Source: Gracilimonas sp. (GTDB lineage: Bacteria > Bacteroidota > Rhodothermia > Balneolales > Balneolaceae). Taken from it: a stretch of 64,000 nt of DNA. The stretch is from assembly GCA_022450045.1 (NCBI GenBank), contig JAKURD010000003.1:62001-126000 (forward strand), given 5' to 3'. The notes below the pieces were generated by a model that was not told the DNA's origin, ran no database searches, and saw only the letters and a program-made list of their open reading frames with translations. Below, one piece after another: positions 53,082 to 62,449 of the stretch. Numbering within the stretch: position 1 is the stretch's first letter; every line of letters starts with the position of its first letter. A program made the position numbers and the translations under genes.

Positions 53082-53850
53082 ACAAACGTGTATCCTTGAT
53101 CGCCAGTACAAGTATATCCATTGAGTATTGTATGACATTGATATGGAGGGCACTCTTAATCGCAGCTCAACTTTGTCAGACCAACTTGAGGGTTGTGAAG
53201 GTTCGAATCATCCAAAAGCCACCCTTGGGTATAACAATCAATCAGTTTACAAGGCTCGGGTCAATCGAAGCCACGTTTATGCATAACAAATTTATATACC
53301 AGAGAACTTATTAGGGGAAGCGTTAGCTCTTGAACCTACTCAGTCTATATGAACGTATTACGTTCCAGCCATGGAGCTGATCAGGTACGCCCCAATTGAG
53401 CTTAAGGTCGGTGGTGTACAAAGCCAGACCCGTGAGTTTGCTATACCAACTTAGTCATCAAGCCATGTAGTTTTGTACAAAACCACAAAAATACATGCCA
53501 TAGTACGAAACTACAGATCAAGACCTACAAACATACAATTGTAGGAAAATACATAAATACATTGGGGTGATATCTGCCTATTCGCATAACTTTTCTACCT
53601 ACTACTGGCTTTGAGAGAAAGGGGAAGGCTTACATTGATATAGGTTTGTTAGTAAAACAGACAAGGGAATCAGGGCCAATTCATAGCCATTTGCGTAATA
53701 ATCCGTGGTGTTCGTTGCTATAATGGCCTGAATATCAATCATTTCTACGGGTTAGTTGGTTACCCGGATACCTTCACAGGGCTAAAATGGGGGCTATAAC
53801 AGTCCAAAACCTTCAATTTGTAATACAAACAGGGGGGTTAAACAAATGTT
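53082..53850. other. Non-coding region with several palindromes
   Basis: I see no convincing gene here. Inverted repeats are GAACGTA-T-TACGTTC (53351-53365), GTAGTTTTGTAC against GTACGAAACTAC (53467-53478 and 53503-53514, one mismatch) and CCTACAA-N8-TTGTAGG (53524-53545). A T-loop-like GGTTCGAATC near 53198 is not part of a foldable tRNA. The region could hold an origin, a partition site or an RNA. Confidence 0.45.
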
Positions 53851-53931
53851 GGTTTCAACATTCCAACAAATCAACATAATCAACTTCGATTTTTGTTTAA
53901 ATATTTAATTGTGGTTTCAACATTTCAACAA
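53851..53931 (+). repeat. Direct repeat GGTTTCAACAT-type pair
   Basis: A 19-bp word occurs at 53851-53869 and 53913-53931 with one change (CATTCC against CATTTC). Related TTTCAACAA and a CAACAATTGTTG palindrome lie at 54327-54342 on the far side of the small gene. They may be binding sites of one regulator. Confidence 0.5.
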
Positions 53932-54203
53932 GACTCACTTTCCCTCTTCTCCTTGGCCTTCTTTTTATTGCCGAATAACACATCGTATATATACATGCTC
54001 GTACTTATCGGAGGCTCGGTGACCTTAGCATCGGACTCATAGATCTTACCAGCAAAAGTATCCGGGATCGGGAAATAGTAATACTCTTCCCGTTCAAAGT
54101 CGTATTCGATAAACCGAATCTCAAAGGACTGCCCCTCTCCATCGGTTATGTATTGCCACTCTTTGAATTTTGGCTTGGGTAGGTGGGCAAGTTTGTTTGA
54201 CAT
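53925..54203 (-). CDS. Small unknown protein
   Basis: This 92-residue protein is rich in aromatic and acidic residues (EIRFIEYDFEREEYYYFPIP) with a basic tail (NKKKAKEKRES). It resembles KTSC-like or small phage accessory proteins only in general character. TCAACA repeats flank the gene on both sides, so it may be autoregulated. Function unknown. Confidence 0.55.
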   Translation of the reverse strand: MSNKLAHLPKPKFKEWQYITDGEGQSFEIRFIEYDFEREEYYYFPIPDTFAGKIYESDAKVTEPPISTSMYIYDVLFGNKKKAKEKRESESC

Positions 54204-54555
54204 GAGTCTTGTTTTATGGCCGTTGTATTTTTACAAGACAAATATAATTAAGTATTTAGAAATACAAAAATATGATTTTTTCTAACAATCGTGTACTATC
54301 AACAAATGTTTATACATTGGATCAATATTTCAACAATTGTTGATGATTCAGTGTAGATTGTGGAAAGTGCCAGGCTGATGTCACTGGTAGATAACACCCC
54401 AAATACTATAAAAATTGGGTATTATCCGATCAGTTGTTCTGATAACTTTCCATATAAACCAAATTTGTGAATTTTAACAGACAGAGAAGTAGTTTCTCGT
54501 TCATCGGAAGAAATACTTATTCGGATAATATTATATAGTTTCTCAAAATTTATTC
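54204..54555. promoter_or_regulatory. Intergenic region with hairpins before a defence pair
   Basis: It holds the palindrome CAACAATTGTTG (54331-54342), a hairpin GATAACACCC/GGGTATTATC (about 54390-54427, one mismatch) and a widely spaced pair ATTATCCGA (54421) and TCGGATAAT (54521) that flanks the promoter of the gene at 54556. No gene is visible. Confidence 0.4.
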
Positions 54556-55779
54556 ATGAGTTTACACCCTGTTCCAAATATTTTAATACCTCTCTACGAT
54601 GATAAAGACCAATTTAGATTGAGCAATCTTATCAATTGTTTAATACTTTTTGATACGGTAACAATTAATAGTCGCCATCTGGAAGAATTAAAAATCTTGA
54701 CTAACATATTTGGTATAAGAAATGTAAAGAGACTTATAAAGTCTGGTAGAATCAAGCTAAAAGGAGGACACGTAACAACTGGTATTCAGTTGTTGAAAAT
54801 TGTAGGAAACGACTATTTATTTCTCGTCAGACCAATGCAGCTTGCCCCCAAACCTACACGTGAAAAAAGTATTGAAGAATTAACCGAATACATCAATACT
54901 ACTAAGGATCATAATAGACCTCTGTCGGTTATTAGAAATAAATATTTTGATTACAACCGAAATAAATTAATTACTTCTATCAATGAGGCCTATCAAGACT
55001 ATTCTGACGAAATATTTTCAGAGTTTACAAACAAAGTACACGGAATTATCGAAAAAAATAGTATAACTAGAGATGGGATCATTCAGTATTTATATAAGGA
55101 TTACTTAGAATCTGATGTAAAAAATCAAATTCAAATAATTCGAGAAGAGAAAGAAATCTTTCGCATCAATTTTAGTGCTGCTCCTACAAGTCAGAATGAA
55201 GTTAATATGCTGAAGGGTAGTTCGACAAGCTTCCTTCTTGGAATGGGAAATATTATTCGAAATAATGTCAATATGGTTAATTTCAACTCATTGATTGGTT
55301 TTAAAAATGATGAAATTAACTTCCAAAAATTAAATAGCCAGTATTTATATAATAAGTTTGATCCTGACAACCATCTTGATCGTTTTAATCGAGTCTTAAC
55401 AGCCAATGACATACCATACTTAAGTGAAGAATCTGCCCATAAAATCAATTTTAAAAAACTTTATAAGGCAATTAATTCAAAAGAAATTGCACAATTCAGA
55501 GGTTGGCTTTGGAATATCGATAACCTGGAAGATGATGAAATAGAAGAAAAAGTCAATTCTATTACAAAGTATCTCGACAAGATATATAGAGTTCCAATCA
55601 TTAATAAAAGCTTTTCAGTATTACAATCATTTTTGGCTTCAAGTCTTACTGGAGATCCTATTGGAGTAACAGGTGAAGTGACAGATTCAGTAATAGAGAA
55701 ATACATTTTTGAAAAGATAAAACGTAAAGATCACTTTACTTTTATAAATGACATTTACCCATCAATATTTGAGAAATAA
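54556..55779 (+). CDS. Unknown protein paired with the STAND nuclease
   Basis: This is a 407-residue protein without recognised motifs. The start (LHPVPNILIPLYDDKDQFRLSNLINCLILFDTVTI) and the helical C-terminus suggest a globular cytoplasmic protein. SSTSFLLGMGN lies mid-protein. It is 110 bp upstream of and co-directional with the large STAND gene. Some AVAST systems need a second protein, so it could be an accessory subunit, though that is a positional inference. Confidence 0.6.
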   Translation: MSLHPVPNILIPLYDDKDQFRLSNLINCLILFDTVTINSRHLEELKILTNIFGIRNVKRLIKSGRIKLKGGHVTTGIQLLKIVGNDYLFLVRPMQLAPKPTREKSIEELTEYINTTKDHNRPLSVIRNKYFDYNRNKLITSINEAYQDYSDEIFSEFTNKVHGIIEKNSITRDGIIQYLYKDYLESDVKNQIQIIREEKEIFRINFSAAPTSQNEVNMLKGSSTSFLLGMGNIIRNNVNMVNFNSLIGFKNDEINFQKLNSQYLYNKFDPDNHLDRFNRVLTANDIPYLSEESAHKINFKKLYKAINSKEIAQFRGWLWNIDNLEDDEIEEKVNSITKYLDKIYRVPIINKSFSVLQSFLASSLTGDPIGVTGEVTDSVIEKYIFEKIKRKDHFTFINDIYPSIFEK

Positions 55780-55889
55780 AAATGCGTTTAAACCGGAATC
55801 GTCTAAGGTTCCAAATCTTAATTTTGACAATTTGGCTCTTCACTTAAACGCCGAGCTTATAACACCCCTATAAACAAAAAAAATCACCC

Positions 55890-58800
55890 TTGGCAAGACC
55901 TTCATTAATAAAACCCTCACAACTTCCACGGGCCGGGTATACATACCAAGACCTTATGTGTATTGGAATGCTGATAAATTGGTTTCACGACCCGGATAAA
56001 TACCAATGGATGAGTATTGAAGGTAACAAAGATGTTGGCGACATAAAGAGCCTAGATGATGTTATTTGTTTCACACCTAATGGAGAGTATGAGCTCTATC
56101 AAGTCAAATTCACAATTGATCCAGATCGTAATGATCTAAAGCTTGATTTTGACTGGCTACTAAAGAAAAAGCCAAAAGGTACTTCCCTGATACAGAAATG
56201 GTCAGCTGACATTAAAAAGTTTGGCGCTTCAAATGTGATATCTATTGCTAAACTTCTTACGAATAGGAAGCCAGACACTGTTTTTTCCGAATGTCTTGTC
56301 GGGAATAGAATAGACTATACCTTAATTCCTGATGATGTAAAGTCTAAAATATCAGACCAGCTCGGCGACGAAAGTAAAGCGATACTATTTTTCGAAAATC
56401 TCATCTTTGATCACAGTCTAAAGGAAATTGACGATTTAGAACTGACTCTACACGACTCGCTTGTACCAGACCATGCTAATAATGAAAATTGGCTTCAGTT
56501 ATTGAAAACAGTTGAGCGATGGGCTACACGAAAAAACGAACCAGCACCAGATGGCAAAATTTACCTTGAACATATTCATGAAATTCTATCTTTTGGATCT
56601 AGAAAAACTATTTCTCAGTTTTTTGAAGTGCCAGAAGGTTATATACCACCCACAGAAGAGTTTCATAAAGAAGTACTAGAAAGAACCGCCAATCCCGGCT
56701 GCCACGTTATCTCAGGTCTCCCAGGAATGGGGAAAAGCACCTTCTTATCATACTTAACCGATCAACTGATAGAGAATAAGACCCCTGTAATTAGACATCA
56801 TTACTATTTGTCACCTCAATTTATTGGTGACAGGATTGCCTTCAATAACGCAGCACAATCATTAAAAAGCCAGATCAAGTCACTGTATCCTCTCGACTTT
56901 AACAGTGATGAGTTTAATCAACAGCAATTGGAAACTTGCATCAGTAAAGCGGCTGAAAAGGCGTCTGAAAGTGATGAAACACTTGTTGTTATAATTGATG
57001 GACTGGACCATGTCTATCGTGAAAGATCAGATATCAGCCAACTTGAGCATTTAGTAAATCGAATTGAACCCCTTAAAGATAAAATTTGCTTGCTTTTTGG
57101 GACCCAACCAATAAGTGATGAGCATCTACCTAATTCGCTGTTACGAGCAGCACCAAAGGAAAATTCCTGGATTGTTATACCCCCTATGGGGCTTGATGCC
57201 ATTAAAACGAGAATAGATTTCTTAGCATCTAGTAATGAAATCAATGTAATTGGTGAGGATGATCACCAACGTAGCGAAATAGTGGGAATATCACAGGCAT
57301 TACTGGACATTTCACATGGATATCCTCTACATATTATTTACTCGTTGAACAGCTTAATGATAGCGGGAAAAAAGATTAGTAAATATGACATAGAAAGACT
57401 TCCAACCTGCCCCGAAGGAGATATACACGCATATTATGAGAATTTATGGATATCACTTACTGAAAGTGCCAAGGAAATCCTCCTTCTAATAGCGAATGCT
57501 GATTTCTCATGGCCGGATGAAACGCACTTGAGTTATTGTTTTGAAGACAGTCTTATTTTTTGGAACAGCTTTTCAGAAATTCAACATCTTATAGAAAAAA
57601 GGCTAAGTGGAATAACTCCATTTCATAGCAGTTTATTTGTTTATTTAAGAAATAAAGATGCATTTGCTCAATCAAAGAAAAGGCTAAACAGAAAATCACA
57701 AGCTTGGGTAAATCAACATGCCCCAGAATACTGGAAATGGGGTTGGGAATGGATTATTGAAGCAAACCTGGGAAATTCTACACCACTATTACAAGGCATC
57801 ACTAGAGAGTGGCTTATAGATTCACTTTGCGCGGGTTATCCATTAGAGCACATAGAACATATTTTCAACGTAGCCGAGAAAATTGCTTTCGAACAAAAAC
57901 TATATCCTGAGTTATTAGAATTACGTTTATTGAAATTGAGGTTATTGAATGGCTCAGAATTTCAAATACAGGACTTTAGTCAATTTCTTGATTGCTCACT
58001 TAACCTCTCACAAGATAATTTTGGCCTTCTTTGGCGAGGCGACAATTTGAAAATTATACCTGACAATGAAATTGTTATTGTAGCAAAACATTTTCAAGAA
58101 AAAGATGAAAGAATTGTCAATGCATGTGCAAAGGAGATATACCGAAGAATCCGTTTTTATTCCCGTTTAGATGACTCCAACCATTACGAAACCTTAAACG
58201 GTCTTGTTGAGGATTATCTTGAAGTATTAGTATCCTACGAAAACCCTGAACTTGACCGTATTAATGAGTTCTTTGAAAAGCTTAATAATAAGTCATCATC
58301 CTTCAAAAGGATAGTTGAACTCTTCATTCAATATGGGCATAGACATCTGCTTCTTGATCTATCGCCATTTGATATCCCAGATGATATCAATGTGAGTGTA
58401 ATTAATGATGTTGTACTGGCGGCGATTATTGAAAACGTTTCCTTAAAAGAAGTAACTGGAAATCTTAGTATTACAAATTCCAGTTTAGGCTTACTCCACT
58501 TATTCTTAACCGAGCAAGATATCCACACCGATAAGCTTGTTGAATTGGAGTGTCCTGATGACTCTGAGGCTGTCACATATAATCTTTTTTATCAATATTT
58601 CTTAAATACGCTTGTGTACGGGTTGGATAACTCTGAAGCTATTGATGAGCCACATTTGGTTGAACCATCCAATATCGAAGAGTTTATTAAAAACGCATGG
58701 CTCACATTTCACTATGCAGCCTCTAAAATTGCTTCAAACTTAAGTACAGGCAAGAATTTCGATATAACAGATCTATTCGAATATTTTGCCATTTTAGATC

Positions 58801-61619
58801 AACCTGATCATCTCCGACTTGGTTATAAGCTAAATACTGTATTTTTTAAGATAAAAAAGTCACTAGCCAAGATAGCTATTCACCTTGATATTGTATGCAA
58901 TTCTAAAGATGACTTCTCAATCCTTGATGAAGAACATTTCTTAATAATTTCAGAAAGTGTTTGGTGGGATTCGCGCGTTTTCTTAGATCTTGCCGCTCAA
59001 AATTCAATTTTTACCTTATCCAAAGATGTTACAAGTCAAGAATTTCTTAAAATTTATGAACTCGAACTTAACCGTAGAGAGAGCACTGCTACTTTAGCAA
59101 ATGATAGTCTTGAGTTAGGTGCATTAGCTAACGCCCATGGCCTTGTTGATATCGCTAGAAAATTTCTCGAGCGTTCTGCACTCAATATAGTTGGATATGG
59201 CTACAGAAAAGATATAACATTACATGAAGTCTTCGAAGCGATTGAGGAGTGTTCCGAGTCAAACTACCCTCAAGTATCGGGTTGGTTAAGGCGTGTTGCA
59301 ACCTTTACAAAAGATGTCTTTGTTTTTTCGGAAAAAGAAATAAGACACATTCCAGGTTGGTTCACAAAATTATTAGCAGAACACACCCCTGAACGTCTCG
59401 TAGACGAATTTGACTATTACTTGTCAGAAGAAAATTGGCACCGGACACATATAATTCTTAAGAATATCATTAAATCATTTCCATTATCTACTCAACCAGA
59501 ATATTCATTTCTTCAATGCATGACAACGTTTGATGCGCTTACAGCATTAAAGGAAAGAGCCGAAGGAAATACTACTCTAGGGCAAATTTATGAAGAACAA
59601 TGCAACATTCTTGGCGGTATGCCCCCGCCACCTAAAGCCCCCTCTTCAACTGAAGACGAAGAAGCACCAGAATACCCCGATGTAACCACTATCCAGCCGA
59701 ACGACTTGGGTGAACTTAAGTCTACATTACATACTGTTTCATACAGAATTCGCGATGAATTCTTCGCGAATTGGATTACATACTGGGTAAAATTGGATCA
59801 GGGCGCCACTATCCTTAATTCGTTTAATTCATATTACGAGGAAGATAATTCAGATTATGAGCTTAATAGATGTTTATATGAAATATTTTTATTGAGTAAG
59901 AAAATTGAGGGCAAAACTAAAGCATATATATGGGCAGTTAGGGATGTAAAACTGAACCATCGCTGGAATCGGTATATGCATTCCAAAGCAGAAGAATCAA
60001 TAAGAGAATATGGTTCCACATATAAGTATAAATGGAATAAACTACTTCAAGATACAATATCTCAAAGCTCTTCAAGGCTACAAAAAGAAGAAAAAATAAT
60101 TGTACCTACCACTCAGCTTGTGACTTATTTAGTTTCAGCAGGCCAAACAGACCTCGCAGCTGAAATTACCGAGGTTATGGTCAATAGTCTTGAGGGGGAC
60201 ATTGCACACCTTCCTTTAACAGATTTATATTGGTATAAACAGCCAGTTTCAATAGAGGCAGCTCCATTACATTTAATTTATCTTCATTATAAATGGCCTG
60301 ATAGATATTCCCGCTTACAAACCGCAAAACAAATTGCAACTCTCTTAAAAGATGACACAAATGTTGAATTTCGTTCTTTATACTTACAATACCTTTCACG
60401 ACAACCATACGAAGTTGATATTGTAGATTACCTATCAATTTTGTTATTACTCGAAGAACTTCCCTTCTCAAAAGAAGAGATTATCCAAAACATACAATTT
60501 CCTTCTCTCGCTTCAGATGAGCTATTAGTCAATCTATGTTATTTGGATGAAGAACGAGAAGACTTGACTCCCTTATACTCTGAGTTTTCAGATGATTTAA
60601 CACCTAATAGAGCTAAATATGACAAATATGCCAATGGTCTTGCATTGAGATACATAATGAATATTGAACGGCTTGGAAAAGAATTCACTATTCCACTAAA
60701 AAAGCACTTCCTACTTGAATGGGAGCAAATTCTAGAAAGGCACCCTTGTTACATTTTCAAACCTCACAACTTCTCTAACGATCAATTTTATCCTCAAGAT
60801 AAGATTAACTGTAGCTTTTCATGGACCGCGGAATCATCAATATTATCAGCTTACTTAAGAACTCTTACCTACGCCATTGATCGACACTCTATTCCCACAG
60901 ATGTTTGTTTAATGCATGCTCAGGAGGTATTACCGTTCGGCTCAGTTGCCATAAACCTCTCCCCTTCTGATCCTCCTGCAAGCTGGCCCAGATTGAACAA
61001 CTTAAAGAAAGGTGATCCTTTACCTACCCAATATGACCTTGAGCAATACCTTTCGCATATTGCCGATTCTGACGAAATTTTGTTACATGCTGCCGGACCA
61101 GTACTAAGAAATCACAATGGCGTTTGTCTTGATTTAAAGGTCATTTTAGTAACCCTTCGAGGTACTGTAACCGATAATCCAGAGAGCATGTTCGACTCAA
61201 TAGGTCATGGAAGGAATACTGAGGAAGGGATATTTCCTTTAGCTAAGTGGACTTGGCCTTCCTCCTTTGGCCGTTGGGAAATTGATTGGGTATCTAGGGG
61301 ATATTTCCAGCCAACGTATTGTGTAGCAGATTTACCAATAAACTCAGTAACTCAGAATGAATCCAGGGTGGAGTATTTTGGCGGTAATATAAGCAATGGT
61401 GTCTGGAGATATTGGGTTGATCAATGGTATCCAGCGCATAGAAAAGAAGTTGGGAACTCTTTAGGTACTTATTTTACTGTATCCAAGGACTTCTTATGTA
61501 AGTTAAAAGATCAGACTGGCAACAATTTTTATCTAATTGCAGAAATGACTTGTGTTGATAGACGTGAATTCATGCGTGACGAAGAGCCAATTAAAACTTT
61601 CGCCATTCTACCTGTATAG
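55890..61619 (+). CDS. AVAST-like STAND NTPase with N-terminal DUF4297 nuclease
   Basis: This is a 1909-residue protein. The N-terminus (AGYTYQDLMCIGMLINWF, then D56/D57 and YQVKF with K73) is a DUF4297/Cap4-type PD-(D/E)XK domain. A STAND NTPase follows with Walker A GLPGMGKST (276-284) and Walker B VVIIDGLDH (D370). The remaining 1300 residues are helical repeats and a long C-terminal sensor part, with a Pro-rich linker MPPPPKAPSS near 1250. This is the Avs3-like plan: sensing of a phage protein, tetramer formation, nuclease activation. The start is TTG at 55890; an alternative is further downstream. Family-level similarity to Avs is inferred. Confidence 0.78.
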   Translation: MARPSLIKPSQLPRAGYTYQDLMCIGMLINWFHDPDKYQWMSIEGNKDVGDIKSLDDVICFTPNGEYELYQVKFTIDPDRNDLKLDFDWLLKKKPKGTSLIQKWSADIKKFGASNVISIAKLLTNRKPDTVFSECLVGNRIDYTLIPDDVKSKISDQLGDESKAILFFENLIFDHSLKEIDDLELTLHDSLVPDHANNENWLQLLKTVERWATRKNEPAPDGKIYLEHIHEILSFGSRKTISQFFEVPEGYIPPTEEFHKEVLERTANPGCHVISGLPGMGKSTFLSYLTDQLIENKTPVIRHHYYLSPQFIGDRIAFNNAAQSLKSQIKSLYPLDFNSDEFNQQQLETCISKAAEKASESDETLVVIIDGLDHVYRERSDISQLEHLVNRIEPLKDKICLLFGTQPISDEHLPNSLLRAAPKENSWIVIPPMGLDAIKTRIDFLASSNEINVIGEDDHQRSEIVGISQALLDISHGYPLHIIYSLNSLMIAGKKISKYDIERLPTCPEGDIHAYYENLWISLTESAKEILLLIANADFSWPDETHLSYCFEDSLIFWNSFSEIQHLIEKRLSGITPFHSSLFVYLRNKDAFAQSKKRLNRKSQAWVNQHAPEYWKWGWEWIIEANLGNSTPLLQGITREWLIDSLCAGYPLEHIEHIFNVAEKIAFEQKLYPELLELRLLKLRLLNGSEFQIQDFSQFLDCSLNLSQDNFGLLWRGDNLKIIPDNEIVIVAKHFQEKDERIVNACAKEIYRRIRFYSRLDDSNHYETLNGLVEDYLEVLVSYENPELDRINEFFEKLNNKSSSFKRIVELFIQYGHRHLLLDLSPFDIPDDINVSVINDVVLAAIIENVSLKEVTGNLSITNSSLGLLHLFLTEQDIHTDKLVELECPDDSEAVTYNLFYQYFLNTLVYGLDNSEAIDEPHLVEPSNIEEFIKNAWLTFHYAASKIASNLSTGKNFDITDLFEYFAILDQPDHLRLGYKLNTVFFKIKKSLAKIAIHLDIVCNSKDDFSILDEEHFLIISESVWWDSRVFLDLAAQNSIFTLSKDVTSQEFLKIYELELNRRESTATLANDSLELGALANAHGLVDIARKFLERSALNIVGYGYRKDITLHEVFEAIEECSESNYPQVSGWLRRVATFTKDVFVFSEKEIRHIPGWFTKLLAEHTPERLVDEFDYYLSEENWHRTHIILKNIIKSFPLSTQPEYSFLQCMTTFDALTALKERAEGNTTLGQIYEEQCNILGGMPPPPKAPSSTEDEEAPEYPDVTTIQPNDLGELKSTLHTVSYRIRDEFFANWITYWVKLDQGATILNSFNSYYEEDNSDYELNRCLYEIFLLSKKIEGKTKAYIWAVRDVKLNHRWNRYMHSKAEESIREYGSTYKYKWNKLLQDTISQSSSRLQKEEKIIVPTTQLVTYLVSAGQTDLAAEITEVMVNSLEGDIAHLPLTDLYWYKQPVSIEAAPLHLIYLHYKWPDRYSRLQTAKQIATLLKDDTNVEFRSLYLQYLSRQPYEVDIVDYLSILLLLEELPFSKEEIIQNIQFPSLASDELLVNLCYLDEEREDLTPLYSEFSDDLTPNRAKYDKYANGLALRYIMNIERLGKEFTIPLKKHFLLEWEQILERHPCYIFKPHNFSNDQFYPQDKINCSFSWTAESSILSAYLRTLTYAIDRHSIPTDVCLMHAQEVLPFGSVAINLSPSDPPASWPRLNNLKKGDPLPTQYDLEQYLSHIADSDEILLHAAGPVLRNHNGVCLDLKVILVTLRGTVTDNPESMFDSIGHGRNTEEGIFPLAKWTWPSSFGRWEIDWVSRGYFQPTYCVADLPINSVTQNESRVEYFGGNISNGVWRYWVDQWYPAHRKEVGNSLGTYFTVSKDFLCKLKDQTGNNFYLIAEMTCVDRREFMRDEEPIKTFAILPV

Positions 61620-61642
61620 GAACCTGTATTTTGCAGAGCATA

Positions 61643-61676
61643 ACGTTTTTTATTTAAAGTAAAACGTAGTGTTTTT
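61643..61676 (+). terminator. Terminator after the STAND gene
   Basis: ACGTTTT (61643-61649) and AAAACGT (61661-61667) form a 7-bp hairpin followed closely by TGTTTTTT. Confidence 0.5.
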
Positions 61677-61774
61677 TCGACTAGAACTTCGCGCAATCTA
61701 GATTTTCAAGAGGCTCTGACATAGTTTGGCGCTTTAATTTTAAACCCCAGAATCACTACCCAAACGAAGGGCCG

Positions 61775-62380
61775 TTACCTCACAAAAAAGAACTCCTCAT
61801 TTACTTCCTGCATAAACCGCCAGTCCAGCTTATCGAGGATATACACAAGGTGGTAAAAGCGTTCGTTATCAGCTTGCACCACGTAGTTTAGCTCTTTGGT
61901 GATCATAGTGTTTTCCATGTGCAATGTTGGAATACCAATCACTTGATAGGGTGTTTTGCTCCGCAAAAAACGATACGGTTGCACCCGCTTGATAAGGGGT
62001 TTTTCTGTCCCATTATATTTCCTCTTGGCCAGCTCTTCTGGAAGTAATTCAAACCGGTATGGGATAATGCGGTGCGCTCTTGAAGACTTGTGTTTATGTC
62101 GTTCCATTAATACCAGCACCCGGTCGATGGCTTGATCTTCAAACCCCTCAGATTTGTCCAATGACCAGAGCAGTTCCTGTTCATTGAATGACAGAGTGAT
62201 TAGCTCTCCCTGTTTGGTTTCCAGCTTATAGAATGAACGAATGACCCCTCCCTGAGTTTTGGTAAAACACGATCGCACCTGCTTCACATCCCTACGATAT
62301 GGCAATCTCCAGTCAGGATGAGCGACCGGCTCATAACGTGAAAAAAATGCCAACATTTCGACTAAAGGGAATTTGTTCAT
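61775..62380 (-). CDS. Unknown protein divergent from the Y-family polymerase
   Basis: This roughly 200-residue basic protein contains KKxxYRF-type strands (AHRIIPYRFELLPEELAKRKYNGTEKPL) and ends QEVNEEFFFVR. I do not recognise a family. The ATG at 62380 (MNKFPLVEM) abuts a palindrome shared with the polymerase promoter. Genes beside Y-family polymerases are often damage-response partners, so a helper role is possible. Confidence 0.6.
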   Translation of the reverse strand: MNKFPLVEMLAFFSRYEPVAHPDWRLPYRRDVKQVRSCFTKTQGGVIRSFYKLETKQGELITLSFNEQELLWSLDKSEGFEDQAIDRVLVLMERHKHKSSRAHRIIPYRFELLPEELAKRKYNGTEKPLIKRVQPYRFLRSKTPYQVIGIPTLHMENTMITKELNYVVQADNERFYHLVYILDKLDWRFMQEVNEEFFFVR

Positions 62381-62400
62381 GACCAAGAATTTTTTGGTCA
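62380..62400. promoter_or_regulatory. Operator candidate in the polymerase divergent promoter
   Basis: TGACCAA-N7-TTGGTCA is a perfect inverted repeat between the two divergent genes and touching the minus-strand start codon. An SOS-type or dedicated repressor site is likely; the sequence does not match an E. coli LexA box. Confidence 0.5.
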
Positions 62401-62449
62401 GAGCAAACTATACACATATATTTTACATATCAAGTAGAAGAGAAAATAT

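Noticed and set aside
53130..53230. tRNA-like stretch with GGTTCGAATC
   Set aside because: The T-loop word is present, but the T stem has mismatches and no acceptor stem or cloverleaf can be formed on either strand.
53096..53314. Open frame of 72 codons in the iteron-side non-coding region
   Set aside because: It has no domain, an odd composition, and lies among palindromes; it is probably chance.
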